In this document: positions 24,824 to 35,220 of the stretch, in pieces | How the letters are laid out: the number at the start of each line of letters is the position of its first letter | Position numbering within the stretch: position 1 is the first letter of the stretch | Assembly: GCF_004005935.1 (NCBI RefSeq) | Contig: NZ_SACQ01000006.1 | Coordinates: 124,001-188,000 of the forward strand | Direction of reading: 5' to 3' | Source: Neptunomonas marina | Lineage (GTDB): Bacteria > Pseudomonadota > Gammaproteobacteria > Pseudomonadales > Balneatricaceae | Length of the DNA: 64,000 nt | The notes under the pieces: model-generated | Seen by the model: the letters and a program-made list of their open reading frames with translations, nothing else | Told to the model about the DNA's origin: nothing | Databases searched by the model: none | Position numbers and translations under genes: made by a program

Positions 24824-25255
24824 ATGCAAGCAGACAAAATCCAGCACAGAATAGAGACGTATACTTCGTCACTGCCTCAGGCGGTGCAGGCGTCCCATGG
24901 TGCTCAGTTTGCGATGCTATTAAGCCTGATCTCTGAAAATCAGGCAAATCAGTATGTGCCTACCGCAAGGGCGTTGGAGCACGCTACCGGTACTGACTTC
25001 CGGTTACCCGAAACGGATACACAAACGCGCTCAGAGGATATCCACACGCCAACGATTGTGCGCCGCTTCAATACCGCTGTAGCAGAGCATTTAACGGGTG
25101 ACTTTGCTTACCTAAATAGCCATGTAAAAACTAAGGCTGAGCAGCCGCGTAGCAGTTCATCTGGGGCTGATGCATTTGCGAAAGTTAGCTTAATGTCAGC
25201 AGGTAAGCTGATGCTTGATGAGATCACGCAGTCGCGCCTGGTGGCAACAGCTTAG
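24824..25255 (+). CDS. Hypothetical protein, 143 residues
   Basis: This is an uncharacterised soluble protein without signal peptide or membrane helix. The N-terminal half is helical in character (VQASHGAQFAMLLSLISENQ) and weakly recalls the VC2046-like family, in which a similar QFAxLLAxLS stretch occurs; this is not strong enough to name it. The C-terminal third is Ser-rich (PRSSSSGADAFAK), followed by a short amphipathic helix. It is flanked by greB (divergent) and a second hypothetical (convergent, 5-base gap). No catalytic motif is recognisable. Codon use looks like its neighbours. Confidence 0.6.
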   Translation: MQADKIQHRIETYTSSLPQAVQASHGAQFAMLLSLISENQANQYVPTARALEHATGTDFRLPETDTQTRSEDIHTPTIVRRFNTAVAEHLTGDFAYLNSHVKTKAEQPRSSSSGADAFAKVSLMSAGKLMLDEITQSRLVATA

Positions 25256-25260
25256 TCGCG

Positions 25261-25644
25261 CTAAGTTAACCACGTAATCAACTCTTCATTATCCCCTTCA
25301 ACCTTCCACCATTCATCTGGGTCATCACCATTATTCCATCCGCTGGCGATGCAGCGAATTTGTGTTTCTAATGCTGTTGAAGCCGCTCTTGCACAGTCGA
25401 TATCCTTTTCCCAAGGCGTGTGGTTCTCCTTGAACCAAACACTTGTCCACGCTTTTCCGGCTACTTTCTCATGGATGAGTACCGGGACTCGATGGCCAGC
25501 AATAAGTAAGGTAAATGCATGGGTGCCGGGTTGAGAGGCTTCCTGCGTGACCTGTTCAGCAACGCTTTGTAACCACTTATGTAGGCTATCTGGCGAGCAA
25601 TTTTTTACATATATTTCGATGTCGGGGTGGCGGTTGTCACTCAT
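25261..25644 (-). CDS. Conserved hypothetical protein, 127 residues
   Basis: This is an acidic, Trp-rich soluble protein (eight or so Trp), starting SDNRHPDIEIYVKN and ending WWKVEGDNEELITWL. It reads as a single alpha/beta domain with a HRVPVLIHEKVAGKAW strand pair. Proteins with this N-terminal pattern occur, as I recall, in Marinobacter and Pseudomonas as hypotheticals. No function, signal peptide or metal motif is evident. It is convergent with the 143-residue hypothetical. Confidence 0.6.
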   Translation of the reverse strand: MSDNRHPDIEIYVKNCSPDSLHKWLQSVAEQVTQEASQPGTHAFTLLIAGHRVPVLIHEKVAGKAWTSVWFKENHTPWEKDIDCARAASTALETQIRCIASGWNNGDDPDEWWKVEGDNEELITWLT

Positions 25645-25787
25645 GATCAGTATCAGTCGTCAGTAAAGAAGCTTAAAAAGAGTTTAGCACCCATCGTTCA
25701 TGTGCTGTCAGCATTCAAAGTGATGCTAACAAGCATTGGGTGCCGTATTGATTCAGCATAGTTTATAGGAAAAGGATAGATAATCGT

Positions 25788-27110
25788 ATGAGACGGAGAA
25801 CTCGGCGGCGCTTACGAAAGCTGCGGCGTGTAATGGGGTATGTAACAGTAGCTGCTGTGCTGGTCTATTTTGGTGGTGTGTATATGACCAGCCAAAAGGT
25901 TTCCCTTACAGTTGAGTCACAAACTAAGCAGTTGACTGAGCAATTAGCCCCTTTCGGCGCTTTTTCGGTGACAGGGCAGTCTGGATTGTTCAGCAGTGAA
26001 TATGAGCTCTCACTGTTGGTTGATACATTGCCTGATCCCTTCAATAGCTGGCTACGGTCGGGGGAGGTTGTAACGCTTGCTTTAAGAGTCAGTCACGGAT
26101 TTTTTAGCGCTCATTCGCGTGTTGAGATTCTGCCAGGTGTGCTGCGAGAGCGATTAGCATTCTATCAAGACAACCCGCAGCAAGTGCCATTTGAAATCGC
26201 CGCAACGCATCGACTATCGCCGTTCGATACGAGGTTGATAGAGGCGCTACGTATCAAAACGGATGCGTTTACACTCTCTACCGATTCGGCCCGAGGGCAT
26301 CTTGGCGAAATTGGTATCAGTTACTATCATCGTGGATCTCGTTTACAGTCGATGTTTAAGGTGGATGAATTGACTCTAGTCGGGGAGCAGGGCGAGTTAT
26401 CCTTGCAAGATATCCACGGTAATCAGTCTGGGCTGTTAGATCATGACGGGCGCTTTGCTGAGCTAGAGGGGCTGATTCGCGTAGAAACAGCCACCTTCGA
26501 TCAAGTTACGACGAAAACCGAGGTGTCGGGAGCGGAGGTCGATCTCTTTCAAAAGCGCGAAGCACAAACGCTTCGTTCCGATATCGATCTGCTATTTACC
26601 TCTGCGGTGGTGTCTACGCCAGGGGCTTTAAGCCGCAAGTTTGATCTTTTTCGTGCCGATCTTGCAGTGGAGACACCGCACTTAGGTGCTGAGCGTTTAG
26701 TCAGTTTTCTTGGCAGCTTCACGGAGGGAGGGCCGAGTGCACAGCTCGAACAATGGTTAGCAAGCGGTGCAGAGATGACGTTAAAAGAGACCATCGTATC
26801 CGTCGGTGGTTCGCGTATTGAGGCGAGTGGCAGTGGCCGTGTTGGTGCTGGTGACGGTCGTTTAGGGCCGCGCACGCAAGCGAAGGGTAGTTTGCGTATG
26901 GAACAAACCCTTGCGCCTTGGCTGCAAGAGGTGGCTGGTATAGATATGGGACAGCTTGCATTGGATGGCTGGATGAGCGAGAAGGGGAGTAACTACATCA
27001 GTCGGATTGTGTTCTCTGAAGAGATCGTTACTGTGAATGGTAAACATTTTGATCTTAGCGCTGAGAATCCTCTTGAAGAAAACGAATCAGGCGTAGCAAG
27101 CTCAGACTGA
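25788..27110 (+). CDS. DUF945 (YdgA-like) membrane-anchored protein
   Basis: This 440-residue protein has a very basic N-terminus (MRRRTRRRLRKLRR) followed by one membrane helix at about 17-34 and a long periplasmic domain. The pattern of one N-terminal anchor then a beta-rich domain with repeated VxVETA- and GxLxxRxxxxG-type strands (GRLGPRTQAKGSLRMEQ) fits DUF945/YdgA. AsmA/TamB-like repetitive folds are suspected for this family; function unknown. AAAAGGA lies about 9 bases upstream of the ATG. Its 3' end overlaps the convergent small membrane-protein gene by 56 bases. Confidence 0.7.
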   Translation: MRRRTRRRLRKLRRVMGYVTVAAVLVYFGGVYMTSQKVSLTVESQTKQLTEQLAPFGAFSVTGQSGLFSSEYELSLLVDTLPDPFNSWLRSGEVVTLALRVSHGFFSAHSRVEILPGVLRERLAFYQDNPQQVPFEIAATHRLSPFDTRLIEALRIKTDAFTLSTDSARGHLGEIGISYYHRGSRLQSMFKVDELTLVGEQGELSLQDIHGNQSGLLDHDGRFAELEGLIRVETATFDQVTTKTEVSGAEVDLFQKREAQTLRSDIDLLFTSAVVSTPGALSRKFDLFRADLAVETPHLGAERLVSFLGSFTEGGPSAQLEQWLASGAEMTLKETIVSVGGSRIEASGSGRVGAGDGRLGPRTQAKGSLRMEQTLAPWLQEVAGIDMGQLALDGWMSEKGSNYISRIVFSEEIVTVNGKHFDLSAENPLEENESGVASSD

Positions 27111-27319
27111 TAAAGCCAGCGGCGGCGAAGAGCAGCCCAACGGCGATAAGCACAACGCCAGTAAAGGCGACGATCTCTTGGGTGAGTGACTGCTGAAACA
27201 AAAATTCAGCAGTCACAATAAGCAGTAACCCGAAGAAACAACTCGCTAGACCTCCGAGCAGCCAAACGAGGTTTTGCTTCACCTGATCGGCTTGGCGTAT
27301 CACACGCCTAAGAACGCGT

Positions 27320-27336
<17 letters not shown>
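27055..27336 (-). CDS. Small two-helix membrane protein (holin-like/YqjE-like topology)
   Basis: This is a 93-residue protein if begun at ATG 27336 (ATG 27342 is an equal alternative, and an in-frame TTG at 27378 lies deep in rlmA). A basic N-terminus (TKRVLRRVIRQADQVKQN) precedes two hydrophobic helices joined by a short loop (FQQSLTQEIVAF), then a cytoplasmic tail. This topology resembles the phage-holin-superfamily III/YqjE type, but no specific family is claimed. The start overlaps the end of rlmA by about 17 bases with no ribosome site, so it is probably translated by coupling. The 3' end runs 56 bases into the convergent DUF945 gene. Confidence 0.6.
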
Positions 27337-29376
<2,040 letters not shown>

Positions 29377-29394
29377 TTACAGATTTACACGAGA

Positions 29395-30426
29395 TTAGTT
29401 GTGCTTGTGTAGCTCTGCGTTTAGCTCGATAGCAGACTGGTTTGTCTTCACTTCGATACGGCCGTTTTGAGAGTTACGACGGAACAGAAGATCTGGTTTA
29501 CCGGCAAGCTCTGCAGCTTTAACAACACCGACTTCGTTGTTCTGATCATCCAGTAATGTCACTTTTGATCCTGCAGTAACATAAAGTCCTGCTTCCAGTG
29601 TGCAACGGTCGCCTAGTGGCAAGCCGAGGCCCGCATTTGCGCCTAGCAGGCAGTTTTCGCCCACAGAAATCACCACGTTATTGCCCCCTGATAGCGTACC
29701 CATCGTGGATGCACCGCCGCCAATGTCAGAGCCGTTGCCAACCACAACCCCAGCGGAGATACGGCCTTCTACCATCGATACGCCCATTGTGCCGGCATTG
29801 AAGTTGATGAAACCTTCGTGCATTACCGTGGTGCCTTCACCGACGTGCGCGCCTAGGCGGATGCGTGATGCATCACCGACACGGATGCCCTCTGGCACGA
29901 CATAGTTGGTCATTTGTGGGAATTTATCCACAGATTGAACATTGAGTACACGGCCTTGTGCTCGCGCTGCCAGCTGTCGGCGTGGCAGGTCTTCAAGCGC
30001 GATAGCGCCTTCGCTTGTCCACGCAACGTTCGGTAGCAAACCAAACATGCCTGATAGGTCAGTGCCGTGCGGCTTAACTAAGCGATGGGACAACAGGGCA
30101 AGCTTAAGGTATACCTCAGCAGTGGTTGCCGGTGCTGAATCTGTTGCCAAGATTGTTACAACCATCGGTTGCTGCGTACCTTTCAGTACTTCCACGATCT
30201 CGGCTTGATCTTCGGCATCAACGCTTAGAAATGCCGCTTCTAAGTCTTTTAGTTGCTCTTCGCAAATCTCGATAGCAGCATCGCCACCTTCATAGCCAAG
30301 CTTGTCGCTTACCGCTTGGATCAGCGCGTCAGACGGGTTAAGAAGCGGTTTATTGTAGTAGATCTCTAACCAGTCACCGTTGGAAGATTGGGTACCGATC
30401 CCTAGACCAAATGCAAAGTAACTCAT
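29395..30426 (-). CDS. dapD: Tetrahydrodipicolinate N-succinyltransferase DapD
   Basis: This 343-residue acyltransferase succinylates tetrahydrodipicolinate from succinyl-CoA. It is the long form found in Pseudomonas and relatives (about 340 residues against 274 in E. coli). A left-handed beta-helix of hexapeptide repeats is visible in the second half (IRVGDASRIRLGAHVGEGT, then GNGSDIGGGASTMGTL and GENCLLGANAGLGL). The N-terminal half holds the family-specific alpha/beta domain (FAFGLGIGTQSSNGDWLEIY). The start has a GGAGACG site about 6 bases upstream. It is third in the dapC-arsC-dapD order that is standard in pseudomonads. Confidence 0.95.
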   Translation of the reverse strand: MSYFAFGLGIGTQSSNGDWLEIYYNKPLLNPSDALIQAVSDKLGYEGGDAAIEICEEQLKDLEAAFLSVDAEDQAEIVEVLKGTQQPMVVTILATDSAPATTAEVYLKLALLSHRLVKPHGTDLSGMFGLLPNVAWTSEGAIALEDLPRRQLAARAQGRVLNVQSVDKFPQMTNYVVPEGIRVGDASRIRLGAHVGEGTTVMHEGFINFNAGTMGVSMVEGRISAGVVVGNGSDIGGGASTMGTLSGGNNVVISVGENCLLGANAGLGLPLGDRCTLEAGLYVTAGSKVTLLDDQNNEVGVVKAAELAGKPDLLFRRNSQNGRIEVKTNQSAIELNAELHKHN

Positions 30427-30446
30427 GTATCGTCTCCGTCTAATGC

Positions 30447-30797
30447 TTATTGCGCAAAAATTGTTTGATAAGTCGGCTCCTTAAAGCCCACTTCAATATG
30501 TTCGTTATTGATCAAAACTGGACGCTTAATGAGCGCAGGGTTTTCTAAAATCACCGCTCGCGCTAACGTGTTGTCCATCGCCGCTTTCTGCTCGTCGCTC
30601 AATTGGCGCCAAGTCGTGCCACGTTTGTTGATCAAGCCTTCCCAACCTAGTTGCTCTAACCAGCTATCGAGTAGTTGCTCCTCAAGGCCGTCGACACGAA
30701 AATCATGAAACTGATAATCGATCGATTGATTATCTAGCCACTTACGCGCTTTTTTAATCGTATCGCAGTTTTTAATGCCGTATAACGTCGTACTCAT
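30447..30797 (-). CDS. ArsC/Spx-family thioredoxin-fold protein (YffB-like)
   Basis: This is a 116-residue single-domain protein. The N-terminal strand-loop-helix LYGIKNCDTIKKARKWL carries one Cys (Cys11) in the position of the ArsC catalytic cysteine, and KRPVLI marks the cis-Pro loop. There is no second Cys in a CXXC. The YffB/ArsC-like subgroup is often glutathione-dependent; arsenate reduction has not been shown. It overlaps dapC by 4 bases and precedes dapD by 20, the conserved placement in Pseudomonas dap clusters. This suggests co-expression with lysine genes rather than arsenic defence. Confidence 0.88.
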   Translation of the reverse strand: MSTTLYGIKNCDTIKKARKWLDNQSIDYQFHDFRVDGLEEQLLDSWLEQLGWEGLINKRGTTWRQLSDEQKAAMDNTLARAVILENPALIKRPVLINNEHIEVGFKEPTYQTIFAQ

Positions 30798-32002
30798 GCA
30801 TTGTCTCCTAGGCGCTCGATAAAGCGGCGAATGCGCTCTGCACCTTCAACACACTCCTCAACTGTCGCGACCAACGCCATGCGCACATAGCCTGCACCCG
30901 GCACAACCCCATCGACTTCACGAGACAGGTAGCGGCCTGGTAGCACAGTCATGTGCTCCTCCGCGAATAGGCGTTGAGCAAAGATATCATCTGCGATCGG
31001 CGTTTTTGCCCACAGATAGAAGCTCGCCTCTGGTTGCTCTACCTCCATAACCGGGGAGAGGATCTCAACCACTTTGGCAAACTTCTCGCGATACAGGTCG
31101 CGGTTGGCTTTAACGTGTGCTTCATCTTGCCATGCAGCAATAGACGCTAGTTGATGCTGAACCGGCATTGAGCAACCGTGATAAGTGCGATACTGCAGGA
31201 ATGGACCGAGTAGCTTGGCATCCCCTGCGACAAAGCCAGAACGTAACCCCGGAAGGTTAGAGCGCTTTGACAAGCTATGCATCACGATACACTTATCGAA
31301 GTCGTTGCGGCCGAGTTTCGCGCAAGCTTCCAGCAGGCCGATTGGCGGATTCGCTTCATCTAGATAGATCTCGGAGTAACACTCATCCGAAACAATAGTG
31401 AAGTCATACTGATCAGCCAGCTTAATTAATTTCGCCAGCGTATCGAAGTGCGTAACGGCGCCGGTTGGGTTGCTGGGTGAACAGATAAATAAAATTTGGC
31501 AACGCTCCCATACATCAGCAGAGACGGCGTCGTAATCGGGGATAAAACCATTATCGCCGGTGCAGTTAAGGTAGTGAGGTTCTGCACCTGCTAGGTAAGC
31601 TGCGCCTTCGTAGATCTGGTAAAACGGATTGGGTGAAATCACCAGAGCGTTTGGCTTGCGCTCAACCGCGGCTTGCGTAAATGCGAAAATAGCTTCACGT
31701 GTGCCATTCACCGGCAGCACATGGCTGTCGGCTGTTAGCGTATTCGGAGTCAGATGAAAACGTTGCGTACACCATGTAGCGATCGCCTCGCGCAACTCAG
31801 GCATACCTTTTGTGGTCGGGTAATTTGCCAGTGCGTTGATGTTGTCTGTTAGGGTCTTGACGACAAAATAGGGGGAAGCGTGCTTGGGCTCACCAATAGA
31901 AAAGGCGATATGTGCCAACTCAGAAGGCGGAGTGACCTCTGCTTTCAATGCAGTTAGCTTCTCGAAAGGGTAGGGTTGCAGGCGCGCGAGATCCCGGTTC
32001 AT
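30794..32002 (-). CDS. dapC: N-succinyl-diaminopimelate aminotransferase DapC
   Basis: This 402-residue fold-type I, class I/II PLP enzyme transfers an amino group from glutamate to N-succinyl-2-amino-6-ketopimelate. The PLP lysine is in SLSKRSNLPGLRSGF (about residue 248), and the Asn and Asp/Tyr contacts are in CSPSNPTGAV and VSDECYSEIY. The C-terminal Arg is in VRMALVAT. Starting MNRDLARLQPYPFEKL is typical of the Pseudomonas DapC branch. It is first in dapC-arsC-dapD, overlapping the next gene by 4 bases. Together these cover three successive reactions of the succinylase route with DapE. Confidence 0.93.
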   Translation of the reverse strand: MNRDLARLQPYPFEKLTALKAEVTPPSELAHIAFSIGEPKHASPYFVVKTLTDNINALANYPTTKGMPELREAIATWCTQRFHLTPNTLTADSHVLPVNGTREAIFAFTQAAVERKPNALVISPNPFYQIYEGAAYLAGAEPHYLNCTGDNGFIPDYDAVSADVWERCQILFICSPSNPTGAVTHFDTLAKLIKLADQYDFTIVSDECYSEIYLDEANPPIGLLEACAKLGRNDFDKCIVMHSLSKRSNLPGLRSGFVAGDAKLLGPFLQYRTYHGCSMPVQHQLASIAAWQDEAHVKANRDLYREKFAKVVEILSPVMEVEQPEASFYLWAKTPIADDIFAQRLFAEEHMTVLPGRYLSREVDGVVPGAGYVRMALVATVEECVEGAERIRRFIERLGDNA

Positions 32003-32065
32003 AGTTTTTCCTTCCAGCTGCGGTTTTCATCAAAAAACGGCTGGAGAGTATACCGGATGCCTGCA

Positions 32066-32101
32066 TAACACGCGACCTGCCATGAATGATATCGCGTGTT
32101 A
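32066..32101. repeat. Inverted repeat between the GGDEF-EAL gene and dapC
   Basis: Perfect 10-base arms TAACACGCGA/TCGCGTGTTA are separated by 16 bases, just past the 3' end of the luxP-linked GGDEF-EAL gene. No U-run follows on either strand, so it is not a standard terminator. It may be an mRNA 3' stem-loop or an operator. Confidence 0.45.
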
Positions 32102-32125
32102 ACTTAGGTCTTATGTTATCAGGTT

Positions 32126-35100
32126 TTATGGAATCGTCGCTGAGTGGGAGCCGTTTAGTTCATGGCTGAGTAGCGCGTGAATTTTGCTGGGATGGTCAGG
32201 TTTAGCGAGCAGAAAGCCTTGTATCTCATCACATTGGTGTTGGCGCAGGAAAGCCAGTTGTGATTGCTCCTCAACACCCTCAGCGACAACCCGCAGATTT
32301 AGAGTGTGAGACATAGAGATAATCGCCTTAACGAGACTCTCGCCATCCTCACTGCCGGGTACATCGTCGATAAATGAGCGGTCAATTTTTACCGTACTCA
32401 CAGGGAGGCGTTTCAAATAGATCAGCGATGAATAGCCGGTGCCAAAGTCATCCACCGACATCTTCACACCCAATGCGCGTATAGACTGTAGCGTCTTTAT
32501 GACGGTGTTCAGGTCTTTAATCACCATGGTCTCAGTGATCTCAAGCTCAAGCAGTTCTGGGGCTAAGTCAGCACTTTTGAGCGCTGCTTCAATATCGCTG
32601 ACGAGCTCTTCTGAATGCAGCTGGCGAGCCGATAGGTTGACAGACACAGGGACGGGACGCTCTAAGATCTGATTCCAGTCTTTGGCTGCTTGGCAAGCGC
32701 GGCGCAGTACCATGCGTCCAAGTTCTACAATCAACCCACACTCTTCGGCTAACACAATAAACTCAGACGGTGGAATCATGCCGCGAATCGGGTGGTGCCA
32801 ACGGATCAGCGCTTCGGCAGATAAAACACGTTGACCGGCGATATCAAAGCGTGGCTGATACACCAAGAAAAGAGACTGAGTATTAATCGCCATACGAAGA
32901 TTTTCTTCAAGCTGGATACGTGCCTCAGCCTGAGCGTTCAGTGCTTTATCGAAGAACATAACGTCATTTCGGCCACGTTCCTTGATATGGTACATCGCTG
33001 TATCGGCATGTTTTAAAAGCACCTGTGTGTTCCTACCATCATCCGGATAGAGCGCGATACCAATGCTCGCCGAAGAGAACAGCTCTTTACCTTCACACAC
33101 GTAAACTTTCTTGAGTTCGCTTTGAATGCGGCGCGCAATATCTTGAGCGACATCGGATGAGCTCAGGTCAGAGAGAATAACCGTAAATTCATCGCCTCCA
33201 AGGCGGGAAACGGTATCGCTGGGGCGAATATGCTGACGGATACGGCCGGCTGCTTCGATTAGCATTTTATCGCCGACATGGTGCCCGTAGTTGTCATTGA
33301 TCGGCTTAAATCGGTCTAGGTCGATAAAGAGCAGGGCTGTTTTACTACCCAAGCGTTCGGAAAGCTGCAGGGCTGACTCGAAGCGGTCGTAAAACAAGGT
33401 CCGGTTTGGTAAACCGGTCAGATTGTCGTAGTGAGCCAGCTTCTCGAGCTTTTGCTCCGCCTCTTTTAGGTCCGAAATATCAGAGAATACGGCAACATAG
33501 ATCTTCCCGCCGGTGATCTCTTCCACCACACTGATTGATGCCCAAACAGGCAGTTTCTCGCCATTCGCGCGGCGTTGGGTGCTCTCGCCTTTCCAGCGGC
33601 CATGTTTATCAAGTGCGATCTCTATTTCAGGGTGTTCAGCTAACAAGCTTAAGGCGAAGCGACGCGCCCGCTGTGAAGAGTAACCGGTAATCCGCGTAAA
33701 CGCCGAGTTGGTTAACACTTTACCTTTATCGTTCATGATCAGAATCGCCTCAGCGGCGGCTTCAAATACCTTGTTTGATATTTGCGCTTCTGCTTCGGCA
33801 TTCACTTTATCGGTGATATCGGTTGTGATTCCGCCAATGGCATAGACTTCGCCACTGTCCCGCAGTAGCGGGAACTTGGTACAGAGGTAATGACGAGTCG
33901 TGCCGTTCTGATCAATGCTGTATTCACATTGTGCTGGTCGATGCTGGCTGACAACTCTAAGATCAGCTTCGCGGAGGATTTCGGCTTGTTTCTGCGGGAG
34001 TAGATCAAAGTCGTTGCTACCCAAAATATCCATCTCCCGGCATTGATAGTGCTCGGGGGCTTTTGGGTTGATCATGATATATTTTAGATCCGCGCTTTTG
34101 ATAAACATTAAGCTTGGCGCGTTATGGAAGATCGCATCGAGCTGGTTTTCTTGGGCGCGAATATCGCGCACCATCTCTTCTATTTCGGTTCCGACCTTGT
34201 TGAACTCATCGAACAGCCCATTTTTATAGGGTGTTGGTATGACTTGGTAGGGAACCTTCTCTGCATACTTGAGCAATCTCCCAAGGGAGCGCTGTGTGAG
34301 CGACCGGATCAGTGCCATGACGATTAAGCTGATCAGTATAACGGTCACCGTACCGATGAGTAGATTTTCGTTATAAGCACGGGTAAGTATTAATGATGAG
34401 TTGCCGGGCTTGTGCAGATATAGCCTAAATGGCTCGCGACCAATCGTTAACGAATGGAAGTGAGCAGTCCCATCACTAAGCGGCACAATGGGGCTATTGG
34501 GCGTTGCGACCAATAGTTCATTAGGATGGATCATACTCGCTTCTAAACTACCGACGTTGTCCATGCCAGAGAAGAAAGAGAGGCTACCTGCGCCTGTTAT
34601 CTCTTGGATTTCAGTCAGAAGCCAGTAGTTGTCGTTAACAAGAATATAAGCATAAAGCGCTCCCATCACCTCTCCGAGCGACTGGCGAATGATCGGTGTT
34701 TTATAGCGTAATAGATGGAAGTCTCCCTCATCTGTACTGATCATTATGTTGTCCCAAGCGCGCATTGGGGTTGTATCGTTAGTAAAGGTATTGAGCGCCA
34801 AATCCATGCTGTACATCGAGACGCCGCTGACAACTACCGGTTGTAGGTCGTTTACGTCTACCACGATGGCGTGAATCCGCTCGCCCGCTGGGCCTCGAAT
34901 ACTGTCGCCAAGGATCATATCTATTGTCATGAAATCGTTTGCCGCGGCACTGGCACGAATGTCATTCCGCTTGGCGATCTCTTCGGCAACGCCAGCAACA
35001 CCCGTCAAATATTCTTTGACCATGCGGCTAACGACTTTATGGTCTTGATCGTAAGTAAGCTTCACTTCCTCGTCGAGGGCGGTTTGTGAACCTTCATAAG

Positions 35101-35185
35101 CGAGCAGCAATAATGCACCTGACACAAATAGCAGTGCCAAGAGAACGATACTTAGAATGGCAGTTGAAAAACGTAGACTACGCAC
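32126..35185 (-). CDS. Membrane LuxQ-like sensor fused to PAS-PAS-GGDEF-EAL
   Basis: This 1019-residue inner-membrane protein starts at GTG 35185. It has a membrane helix at about 9-30, a large periplasmic domain (31-273) and a second helix (about 274-293). Two PAS domains (about 350-470 and 470-590), GGDEF (about 595-755) and EAL (about 770-1010) follow. GGDEF is intact with an RPSD I-site; EAL keeps EALIRWHH, NLSARQ, EITETMV, DDFGTGYSS and VKIDRSF, so both catalytic domains look active. Periplasmic residues 157-192 (HLLRYKTPII, GEVMGALYAY, NDNYWLL) resemble the membrane-proximal strands of the Vibrio LuxQ periplasmic domain as I recall it. The gene lies 35 bases after the luxP homologue on the same strand. 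The natural reading is a LuxP-controlled c-di-GMP enzyme, comparable in layout to NspS-MbaA. Confidence 0.85.
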   Translation of the reverse strand: MRSLRFSTAILSIVLLALLFVSGALLLLAYEGSQTALDEEVKLTYDQDHKVVSRMVKEYLTGVAGVAEEIAKRNDIRASAAANDFMTIDMILGDSIRGPAGERIHAIVVDVNDLQPVVVSGVSMYSMDLALNTFTNDTTPMRAWDNIMISTDEGDFHLLRYKTPIIRQSLGEVMGALYAYILVNDNYWLLTEIQEITGAGSLSFFSGMDNVGSLEASMIHPNELLVATPNSPIVPLSDGTAHFHSLTIGREPFRLYLHKPGNSSLILTRAYNENLLIGTVTVILISLIVMALIRSLTQRSLGRLLKYAEKVPYQVIPTPYKNGLFDEFNKVGTEIEEMVRDIRAQENQLDAIFHNAPSLMFIKSADLKYIMINPKAPEHYQCREMDILGSNDFDLLPQKQAEILREADLRVVSQHRPAQCEYSIDQNGTTRHYLCTKFPLLRDSGEVYAIGGITTDITDKVNAEAEAQISNKVFEAAAEAILIMNDKGKVLTNSAFTRITGYSSQRARRFALSLLAEHPEIEIALDKHGRWKGESTQRRANGEKLPVWASISVVEEITGGKIYVAVFSDISDLKEAEQKLEKLAHYDNLTGLPNRTLFYDRFESALQLSERLGSKTALLFIDLDRFKPINDNYGHHVGDKMLIEAAGRIRQHIRPSDTVSRLGGDEFTVILSDLSSSDVAQDIARRIQSELKKVYVCEGKELFSSASIGIALYPDDGRNTQVLLKHADTAMYHIKERGRNDVMFFDKALNAQAEARIQLEENLRMAINTQSLFLVYQPRFDIAGQRVLSAEALIRWHHPIRGMIPPSEFIVLAEECGLIVELGRMVLRRACQAAKDWNQILERPVPVSVNLSARQLHSEELVSDIEAALKSADLAPELLELEITETMVIKDLNTVIKTLQSIRALGVKMSVDDFGTGYSSLIYLKRLPVSTVKIDRSFIDDVPGSEDGESLVKAIISMSHTLNLRVVAEGVEEQSQLAFLRQHQCDEIQGFLLAKPDHPSKIHALLSHELNGSHSATIP

Positions 35186-35220
35186 TACACAACGCCTGAC
35201 CGCGGGAGGGAGAACAAAAT

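Noticed and set aside
30447-30797. Arsenate reductase for arsenic resistance
   Set aside because: Only a single Cys, no arsB/arsR nearby, and the position inside the dap cluster is the known housekeeping context of YffB-like proteins.
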